Below are positions 1 through 4,433 of a stretch of 5,393 nt of DNA, piece after piece. The notes below the pieces were generated by a model. That model saw only the letters and a program-made list of their open reading frames with translations, searched no databases and was not told where the DNA came from. Every line of letters starts with the position of its first letter. Position 1 is the first letter of the stretch. A program made the position numbers and the translations under genes. Source of the DNA: Spirochaetales bacterium (GTDB lineage Bacteria > Spirochaetota > Spirochaetia > Sphaerochaetales > Sphaerochaetaceae). The stretch lies in NCBI GenBank assembly GCA_017614625.1, contig JAGABK010000142.1:1-5393 (forward strand). Direction: 5' to 3'.

Positions 1-429
1 GAGATCACGTCCCTGAAGGACGTCCAGCGCCTGATAGTGCCGTACGCCTTCGAGGTGGAGCGCAGCGTGGACGATTTCCTCCAGGAGAACAGCATCGTCT
101 ACTCCGAGTTCGGAATCGAGCTCACGCGAAAGGAACCCATGCTGTGGGAGATGGCAAGCCTGCCTGCCGCCTGCAGGAAGAACGAGGAGCAGATAGCCGA
201 GTTCATCAGGACGCAGACCGGAAACATGGAGAGCATCAGGAAGGGACTTTTCGCCGTCATAGCCTGCCACGCGGCCATAAAGGCCGGAGACCCGCTGGAC
301 TTCGTCACCGCCACCGAGCTTGTGCGAAGATGCTTCAAGCTTGAGAGGATGGTCTGCCCCCACGGAAGGGACTTCACGTTCTCCATTTCAAAGGAAGAGC
401 TTTTCAAACAGGTCGGACGTATCGTCTGA
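1..429 (+). CDS. mutL: DNA mismatch repair protein MutL, C-terminal part (5' end outside window)
   Basis: The reading frame is open from base 1 to the TGA at 427-429, giving the last 142 residues of a longer protein. A GTG at 37 is in frame but is almost certainly internal, because homologous sequence runs on upstream of it. The segment matches the MutL C-terminal dimerisation/endonuclease domain: an ACHAAIKAGD stretch (the ACR-type motif, about residues 84-93 of the visible part) and CPHGRD (Cys codon 355-357, His codon 361-363), equivalent to the C(P)HGRP metal-binding motif. In the family these mark MutL proteins that nick DNA themselves, as in bacteria without MutH; the partner motif DQHAxxExxxxE would lie upstream of the window. 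MutL couples MutS mismatch recognition to strand removal. Oddities: the Pro of CPHGRP is Asp, and the C-terminal FxR motif reads VGR. The gene converges on the lipoprotein gene with three bases between stops. Confidence 0.9.
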   Translation, partial: EITSLKDVQRLIVPYAFEVERSVDDFLQENSIVYSEFGIELTRKEPMLWEMASLPAACRKNEEQIAEFIRTQTGNMESIRKGLFAVIACHAAIKAGDPLDFVTATELVRRCFKLERMVCPHGRDFTFSISKEELFKQVGRIV

Positions 430-437
430 GCCTCAGA
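425..437. repeat. Palindrome across two convergent stop codons
   Basis: TCTGAG-C-CTCAGA is a perfect 6-1-6 inverted repeat. It contains the TGA of mutL (427-429, plus strand) and the TGA of the lipoprotein gene (433-435, minus strand) in symmetric positions. A further GTA/TAC pair (419-421 and 438-440) can lengthen the stem across a three-base bulge on the left side. It could act as a shared 3'-end hairpin for both transcripts, but neither strand has a following T-tract, so it is not a typical intrinsic terminator. Part of the symmetry follows simply from two facing TGA codons. Confidence 0.4.
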
Positions 438-909
438 TACCCAGTACAGTCAGGTTCTCGTCAACATCGTAGACTGCTTCGGTGCCGCCTGATTCGAGGT
501 ATGAGGCAATTGCCTTCGCAGCATCGCCGTAGAAGACGTCGAAAACCCGCTCTAGGACCGTTCCGTCCTTGTAGATGACCTCCAGCTTCCACGCGCCCTT
601 TGCAAGGCCCTCGGAGCCCTCAGGCATGACCGCAGCCGAGCTTCCCAGGTACGCCGTTCCGTCGAAGACCTGCTTCTCCGCCGCGAGGTTCCACACCAGG
701 GAACCGTCCGGGCTCGTCAGGCGCAGCTGCACGGAGCTGTCCCCGCTTCCGTCCTCAAGGAAGAAGACGCTCAGTCCCATGCGCCCGTCTGTGAACACGT
801 ACGGCTGGGCCACCAGGCCCTCCGCGCCGTGCTCCTCCTTTGAGCATGACGGGAGCAAAAGGCAGAGAGACATCAATACAATGAGAACGGAAAGCCCTTT
901 TCGGACCAT
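433..909 (-). CDS. Small predicted lipoprotein of unknown function
   Basis: This encodes a 158-residue protein with a lipoprotein signal peptide: positive n-region (residues 1-5, MVRKG), a hydrophobic stretch (6-19) and the lipobox LPSC at 19-22. Cys22 is the predicted lipidation site, leaving a mature protein of 137 residues anchored to a membrane and facing the periplasm or surface. The mature part has no recognised catalytic motif. It is rich in predicted beta strands (for example around residues 46-75 and 105-127), with a pattern such as RLTSPDGSLVW suggesting a small beta-sandwich, and a more helical segment near 128-140. I do not recognise a named family. The ATG at 909 lies one base after the acyltransferase stop, and GAGG precedes it by six bases inside the end of that gene, so the two are probably co-transcribed and translationally coupled. 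A role in the cell envelope would fit that neighbour, but this is inference. Confidence 0.8.
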   Translation of the reverse strand: MVRKGLSVLIVLMSLCLLLPSCSKEEHGAEGLVAQPYVFTDGRMGLSVFFLEDGSGDSSVQLRLTSPDGSLVWNLAAEKQVFDGTAYLGSSAAVMPEGSEGLAKGAWKLEVIYKDGTVLERVFDVFYGDAAKAIASYLESGGTEAVYDVDENLTVLGI

Positions 910-910
910 G

Positions 911-2077
911 TCAGACCTCGGACTGCCCCGTCTCCCTGAGCATGGAGTACACGGGATTGGCGTAGCTCCTGAAGACGAAGTCCCGGATCTCGGGCTTCAG
1001 GTGCTTGTAGTGCTTGACGAAGGACTTGGTGCTCATGTCCTCGTACTTTATGGCAAAGCGGCTGCTGCCGTTCAGATAGTCGTAGGCGAAGTAATTCGTG
1101 TCCCAGAGCCTGTAGTTCAGATGGATCTGGCGGTCGATGTCCCGCACCGCGCTGGCCGGATCCGATTTCTCGTCTCCCTTGACCGGAGTTCCCACCTGCA
1201 GGTGCACGTTGCCCTTGTTCAGCCTCAGGCCCCTGACCAGGTCCAGGATGTCGGCGTACTTCTTCTTCACGTAGACGTTGTAGGCGCCCTCGGCCTTGAG
1301 CTTGCGGATCTCCTCCTCGCTCTTGGTGATGTCGCACGGGTCGTACTGGTAGCTGATCGAAACCGGGACGATGGAGGCGCGGTTGAGGAACTCCCCGAAG
1401 GAGATTCCGTCCTCGCGGTAGGCCAGGTACAGCATCTTCAGGATGGCAGGGCTGGTGTTGTCCACGCCGTCCTTGGAGCGTCCGCTCTTCTGGGCGATCC
1501 AGAGGCTCATCTTCTTGTCCTCGATGCAGTGGCGCATGTAGCGGCTCAGGCGCTGCGTCTCGGCGCGAAGCTCTGCGGTGGATGTCAGCGAGCGTCTGAC
1601 CGTGATGGCGCCGTTGACCTTGAACAGGTCCTTGACGAACTGGTTGACGATCAGGTTGTCGCCTATTACCATCTCGCACCTGGTGCGGCAGTCGGTCCTG
1701 TAGAGGGCCAGGTCCAGAAGGGCCGTGTCAAGGACGATGTCCCTGTGGTTGCTTATGTAGATGTGCGGCTTGTCCTCGCCCAGCTGGCTGATTCCGTCGA
1801 ATGTGAACTGGTCTATGCTGGAGCTCTCGATCATGTCCAGAAAGACACCGCAGGTGATGAACTCCTGGAAATCCAGGTAGTTGTGGACCTGTCCCAGCAG
1901 CATGGAGAGCATGCGCTTGGCGTGGAAGGACTTCCACTTGTTGACCACGCGGTTGTGGCGCGAGAGGATGTCGGTGAAGTTGTTCAGCAGCTGCGGATAC
2001 TGCATGAGACGGTTCATCGCATCGTCGAAATCCTGCCCCTCGTACGGGCCTATGTCCCTGAAATCGTCTTCCTTCAT
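911..2077 (-). CDS. PlsC/glycerol-phosphate acyltransferase family protein
   Basis: This encodes 388 residues starting at the ATG at 2077. A TTG five codons upstream (2092) is in frame, but the Shine-Dalgarno GAGGAG lies between it and the ATG, so the ATG is preferred. The acyltransferase signature blocks appear in order: NHRDIVLD (residues 110-117, block I), GAITVRR (156-162, block II), IAQKSGRSKDG (194-204, block III, like the usual EGxRS) and IVPVSISY (236-243, block IV). The family moves a fatty acyl group from acyl-ACP or acyl-CoA to glycerol-3-phosphate or lysophosphatidate, the first steps of phospholipid synthesis, at the inner face of the cytoplasmic membrane. No clear transmembrane helix is visible, so it is probably soluble or peripheral. 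The N-terminal 90 or so residues look helical. Block I has five residues between His and the last Asp instead of the usual four. The exact substrate (sn-1 or sn-2 position) cannot be decided from sequence. It is the first gene of a unit with the lipoprotein. Confidence 0.82.
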   Translation of the reverse strand: MKEDDFRDIGPYEGQDFDDAMNRLMQYPQLLNNFTDILSRHNRVVNKWKSFHAKRMLSMLLGQVHNYLDFQEFITCGVFLDMIESSSIDQFTFDGISQLGEDKPHIYISNHRDIVLDTALLDLALYRTDCRTRCEMVIGDNLIVNQFVKDLFKVNGAITVRRSLTSTAELRAETQRLSRYMRHCIEDKKMSLWIAQKSGRSKDGVDNTSPAILKMLYLAYREDGISFGEFLNRASIVPVSISYQYDPCDITKSEEEIRKLKAEGAYNVYVKKKYADILDLVRGLRLNKGNVHLQVGTPVKGDEKSDPASAVRDIDRQIHLNYRLWDTNYFAYDYLNGSSRFAIKYEDMSTKSFVKHYKHLKPEIRDFVFRSYANPVYSMLRETGQSEV

Positions 2078-2084
2078 TGCGCGG

Positions 2085-2090
2085 CTCCTC
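2085..2090 (-). promoter_or_regulatory. Shine-Dalgarno site of the acyltransferase gene
   Basis: The minus strand reads GAGGAG, seven bases before the ATG at 2077-2075. It decides between that ATG and the in-frame TTG at 2092, which would place the ribosome binding site inside the coding region. Confidence 0.75.
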
Positions 2091-2097
2091 AATGTAA

Positions 2098-2126
2098 ATC
2101 ATATCAGATTGGACGCCCAAATGGAA
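2098..2126 (-). promoter_or_regulatory. Predicted promoter of the acyltransferase-lipoprotein unit
   Basis: On the minus strand the -10 hexamer TATGAT (2103-2098) is preceded by TGA, an extended -10 element. A weak -35, TTCCAT (2126-2121), sits 17 bases upstream. Transcription would start near 2091, giving a very short leader of about 14 bases that still contains the GAGGAG ribosome binding site. This start also excludes the upstream TTG as start codon. Confidence 0.5.
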
Positions 2127-2128
2127 TA

Positions 2129-2153
2129 AAAGATGAATCTTTAGGAATTCATC
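2129..2153. repeat. Overlapping inverted repeats between divergent promoters (candidate operator)
   Basis: Two perfect inverted repeats overlap here: AAAGAT-GA-ATCTTT (2129-2142) and GATGAAT, eight bases, ATTCATC (2132-2153). They lie between the two divergent promoters, just upstream of the acyltransferase -35. AAAGATG recurs at 2184-2190, inside the spacer of the rightward promoter. Lrp/AsnC proteins typically bind about 15-bp AT-rich palindromes, often in several copies, and such a regulator is encoded in the adjacent operon, so autoregulation is plausible. AT-rich DNA also produces such repeats by chance. Confidence 0.35.
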
Positions 2154-2171
2154 ATTTTCCTTCATAAAAAT

Positions 2172-2199
2172 TTGACTTCCACTAAAGATGTGATAGAAT
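2172..2199 (+). promoter_or_regulatory. Predicted sigma-70-type promoter of the dehydrogenase operon
   Basis: TTGACT (2172-2177) and TAGAAT (2194-2199) are separated by 16 bases, and TG one base before the -10 forms an extended -10 element. Transcription should start near 2206, leaving a leader of about 40 bases. It is the best promoter match in the window and lies at the right place for the dehydrogenase, Lrp/AsnC and recO genes. Confidence 0.7.
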
Positions 2200-2235
2200 A
2201 ATATCTGTAAAACTACAAAACCCTTTCAGGGCAAC

Positions 2236-2240
2236 AGGAG
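2236..2240 (+). promoter_or_regulatory. Shine-Dalgarno site of the dehydrogenase gene
   Basis: AGGAG stands six bases before the ATG at 2247, ideal spacing, and supports this start. A small CCCT-TTC-AGGG inverted repeat (2221-2231) lies just upstream; its four-base stem is too short to call a control hairpin. Confidence 0.75.
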
Positions 2241-2246
2241 AACAAA

Positions 2247-3131
2247 ATGCTTATTCTTATTTCTGATGCATTCGATGCATCGCTCGAGTCGAAGCTCGCC
2301 TCATTCGGAGAGGTCACAACCGACAAGGCAAGGGCCGCAGAGGCCGACGTCATCCTCGTCAGAGCCAAGACGATCTGCAACAAGGAGTACATCGACGCTG
2401 CGAAGAACTGCAAGCTCATCATCCGCGGCGGAGTCGGAATCGACAACATCGACAAGGTCTACGCAGAGAGCAAGGGCATCATCGTCCGCAACACCCCCAG
2501 GGCCAGCTCGATCGCAGTCGCAGAGCTCACCTTCGCCCTGATGCTCAGCGTCCCCAACCACATCGTCGAGTACGATGAGGGAATGAAGGCCGGCCAGTGG
2601 CTCAAGAACATCAAGAGGACCGAGCTTTACGGCAAGACACTGGGTCTTCTCGGAATCGGAAACATCGCAACCAAGGTCGCAGAGCGCGCCAAGGCCTTCG
2701 GAATGAACGTCGTCGCATACGACAAGTACGTCTCAAGCTCCGCAGTCGCCACCCTGGTCCCGACGGTCGAGGACGCAGTCAAGGACGCCGACTACATCGC
2801 CATCCACATGCCGCTTACAGACGAGACACGCGGAATGTTCAATGAGAAGCTCTTCGCCATCATGACAAAGAAGCCGGTCATCGTGAACGCAGCCCGCGGC
2901 GCCATCATCGACGCAGATGCAATGGTCAAGGCCCTCGAGGACGGACAGGTCGCATGGTACTGCGCCGACGTCTATCCCAACGACCCGCCGGCAGAGGACT
3001 ATCCCATCCTCAAGGCCAAGAACGTGACGCTCACACCGCACGTCGGAGCCAACAGCAAGGAGAACCTGCTCAGGATCGGCGATGAGATCGTCGCCACAAT
3101 CTCCGACCTCAAGGCGAACGGAAAGCTCTGA
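2247..3131 (+). CDS. D-isomer-specific 2-hydroxyacid dehydrogenase, short D-3-phosphoglycerate dehydrogenase type
   Basis: This 294-residue protein has the two-domain fold of the family. The substrate-binding half includes RGGVGIDNID (60-69) and NTPRASSIAVAELT (82-95). The NAD-binding half has GIGNIA (136-141) and an Asp at 159 after the second strand, which favours NAD over NADP. The expected catalytic residues are Arg217 (NAARG) and His265 (TPHVG); the position of the catalytic Glu (DVFPTEP in E. coli SerA) is Asp246 in DVYPNDP. The third glycine of GxGxxG is Ala141. There is no C-terminal ACT domain, so no serine feedback site of the SerA type. The likely reaction is oxidation of 3-phosphoglycerate to 3-phosphohydroxypyruvate at the start of serine synthesis, in the cytoplasm, but reduction of hydroxypyruvate or another 2-keto acid is possible. 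No serB or serC gene is nearby to settle this. Its stop overlaps the start of the Lrp/AsnC gene by one base. Confidence 0.85.
   Translation: MLILISDAFDASLESKLASFGEVTTDKARAAEADVILVRAKTICNKEYIDAAKNCKLIIRGGVGIDNIDKVYAESKGIIVRNTPRASSIAVAELTFALMLSVPNHIVEYDEGMKAGQWLKNIKRTELYGKTLGLLGIGNIATKVAERAKAFGMNVVAYDKYVSSSAVATLVPTVEDAVKDADYIAIHMPLTDETRGMFNEKLFAIMTKKPVIVNAARGAIIDADAMVKALEDGQVAWYCADVYPNDPPAEDYPILKAKNVTLTPHVGANSKENLLRIGDEIVATISDLKANGKL
2265..2281. repeat. Perfect 7-3-7 inverted repeat at the start of the dehydrogenase gene
   Basis: GATGCAT-TCG-ATGCATC lies at codons 7-12 of the dehydrogenase gene, about 60 bases after the predicted transcription start. Its half-site resembles GATGAAT/ATTCATC at 2132-2153. 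It may be a downstream operator or a small mRNA hairpin near the start codon. The repeated codons for Asp-Ala in DAFDAS explain part of it, so chance remains possible. Confidence 0.35.
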
Positions 3132-3580
3132 TGCGACTTGACGAGACCAACAAAGCCATTATCAGGGAACTGGCCAACGGGCGCAAGGCCTTCTCCACCA
3201 TAGCCGAGAAAATCGGCATCACGGAGAACACCGTGCGCTCGAGGGTCAACAAGCTCATGGAGGACGGCGTCCTCCAGATCTCCGGGCTTGTGAACCCCCA
3301 GAGCATCGCCGAGATGCAGGTCGTCGTCATGGGAATAAAGCTCAGCACGCTGGACCTCGAGAGCAAGGCAAAGGAGATGCTCAAGCTCAAGGGCGTGATC
3401 TCGGTCGTGGTGGTCACCGGCCGCTTCGACCTGATCGTCCAGCTGGTCACCAGCACCCAGGACGACCAGAGCCTTCTGAACTTCTTCAAGAACGAACTGT
3501 CCAAGGTCAAGGGCGTCGCGGACGTCGAGACATTCGTCGTCTACCAGGCCCACAACTACATGATCCCCTACATCCTCTGA
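3131..3580 (+). CDS. Lrp/AsnC family transcriptional regulator
   Basis: This 149-residue protein has the standard family length and layout. The N-terminal winged helix-turn-helix covers about residues 5-50, with IAEKIGI leading into the likely recognition helix TENTVRSRVNKL (31-42). A RAM (regulation of amino acid metabolism) domain follows from about 63 to 140 with the typical TGRFDLIVQL (96-105), where family members bind an amino acid at the dimer interface and change oligomeric state. It would act as a DNA-binding regulator of amino acid genes. The start ATG overlaps the dehydrogenase stop as TGATG, so translation is coupled and the two proteins are probably made together. In E. coli the global regulator Lrp controls serA, so local control of the neighbouring dehydrogenase operon is a reasonable inference. 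Targets and ligand are unknown. A further gene, recO, follows after nine bases. Confidence 0.92.
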   Translation: MRLDETNKAIIRELANGRKAFSTIAEKIGITENTVRSRVNKLMEDGVLQISGLVNPQSIAEMQVVVMGIKLSTLDLESKAKEMLKLKGVISVVVVTGRFDLIVQLVTSTQDDQSLLNFFKNELSKVKGVADVETFVVYQAHNYMIPYIL

Positions 3581-3589
3581 GGAAGGACG

Positions 3590-4333
3590 ATGGAGAGGAA
3601 CATCAGGACACATGCCATTGTCCTGTCGGTGAGGAAATACGGGGAGCTGCACAAGGCGGTGACCCTCCTCTGCCGCGACCTGGGCATGGTCGACGCAATC
3701 ATCTACGGAGGACGCAAGGGCAAGAAGACTGCCCTTGCGCCTCTTTTCTCTGTGAACAACGCCCTTCTCTACCTCAACCCGGTGAAGAAGGAATACTCCC
3801 TGGTGGAGGCCCAGAGCACGTTCATTCCCCAGGCAATAGCGGACGACCTTCCGCTGACCTACACAGCCTCCTTCTTCTGCGAGATAATCGCCAAGGCCGC
3901 CTCCGACGAACCGGACGAGGCCTTCGACCTCCTTTCCGCCTCCCTGGAAAGACTGGAGAGCAGTCCCGAACTGAGAAAACGCATCACGATATCCTTCATC
4001 TGGAAGCTCATGCAGATCTCCGGCACGGCGCCGGACCTCTCCGGCTGTCCGGTCTGCGACAGGAACCTCTCGGACGACGAGGTGATGCTCTTTTCAACCA
4101 GTCTGCTGACTCCGTGCTGCAAGTCCTGCTCGGACAGCGAGAACCTCATTCTGATGCCCGGATCGCGCAGGTATCTCAGATATTCCATGCCCATGGAGCT
4201 GAATCAGGCTATCGACATAGAACTCAACCCGGCGGCAGAGAACAGGATCCTCTCCTACATGCTGCGCTGGGCGCAGGTCTTCTCGCAGACCAATCTCAGG
4301 ACCCTCAAGGACCTGTCATTGTTCCTTTCGTAA
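3590..4333 (+). CDS. recO: DNA repair protein RecO (recombination mediator)
   Basis: This 247-residue protein has the usual RecO length. The N-terminal OB-fold is visible as THAIVLSVRKYGELHKAVTL (7-26) followed by GMVDAIIYGGRKGK (32-45). A helical core follows, then a zinc-finger-like segment with GCPVCDRNL (C153, C156) and TPCCKSC (C176, C177, C180), and a C-terminal helical part. Zinc-binding cysteines occur in many RecO proteins but not in that of E. coli. RecO binds single-stranded DNA and SSB and, with RecR, loads RecA onto gapped DNA. The ATG at 3590 follows the regulator stop by nine bases, with GAGGAAGG overlapping that stop as ribosome binding site. It therefore sits last in the operon with the dehydrogenase and regulator, an unusual link of repair to amino acid metabolism that may be mere packing. 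The stop is TAA, followed by a 100-base AT-rich gap before recJ. Confidence 0.88.
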   Translation: MERNIRTHAIVLSVRKYGELHKAVTLLCRDLGMVDAIIYGGRKGKKTALAPLFSVNNALLYLNPVKKEYSLVEAQSTFIPQAIADDLPLTYTASFFCEIIAKAASDEPDEAFDLLSASLERLESSPELRKRITISFIWKLMQISGTAPDLSGCPVCDRNLSDDEVMLFSTSLLTPCCKSCSDSENLILMPGSRRYLRYSMPMELNQAIDIELNPAAENRILSYMLRWAQVFSQTNLRTLKDLSLFLS

Positions 4334-4362
4334 CACTTCCGTCTCATTTTTCACAAGCCCTA

Positions 4363-4391
4363 TTGAAAGGGATTCATATTTGTCTTATTTT
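4363..4391 (+). promoter_or_regulatory. Predicted promoter of recJ
   Basis: The AT-rich gap 4334-4433 holds TTGAAA (4363-4368), a 17-base spacer and TATTTT (4386-4391), with transcription expected near 4398. A second possibility is TTGGAA (4390-4395), 16 bases, TTTAAT (4412-4417), starting near 4424 and giving a leader of only about ten bases. No convincing intrinsic terminator for the recO operon is seen in the gap: CCCT/AGGG at 4358-4371 has a stem of only four pairs. Confidence 0.4.
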
Positions 4392-4433
4392 GGAATTGCA
4401 CAACCAAGTATTTTAATTTTTGAGTGTATATAG

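Noticed and set aside
37..39. GTG as a start of a separate small gene in the mutL fragment
   Set aside because: The frame stays open to the left edge and the sequence before it continues the MutL C-terminal domain; no ribosome site precedes it.
873..1679. A 268-residue minus-strand frame shifted within the acyltransferase gene
   Set aside because: The composition is dominated by Arg, Gly, Gln and Pro and there is no motif; it is an out-of-frame shadow of the acyltransferase.
2078..2092. TTG start at 2092 for the acyltransferase
   Set aside because: It would put the GAGGAG ribosome site inside the gene and coincide with the predicted transcription start; the ATG at 2077 fits better.
575..2167. 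A 530-residue open frame on the plus strand, antisense to the acyltransferase and the lipoprotein gene
   Set aside because: It overlaps two genes with clear family motifs or a lipoprotein signal. Its product is rich in Val, Leu, Asp and His without any domain, typical of the shadow frame opposite GC-rich genes.
2221..2231. CCCT-TTC-AGGG as an attenuator or riboswitch element in the dehydrogenase leader
   Set aside because: The stem has four pairs, the leader is only about 40 bases, and there is no leader peptide or alternative structure.
2999..3652. A 217-residue minus-strand frame opposite the Lrp/AsnC gene
   Set aside because: Rich in His, Asp, Leu and Val in the shadow manner, and it spans three genes with good ribosome sites on the other strand.
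4358..4371. CCCT-ATTGAA-AGGG as terminator of recO
   Set aside because: The stem is only four pairs and no uninterrupted T-run follows; it also overlaps the likely -35 of recJ.
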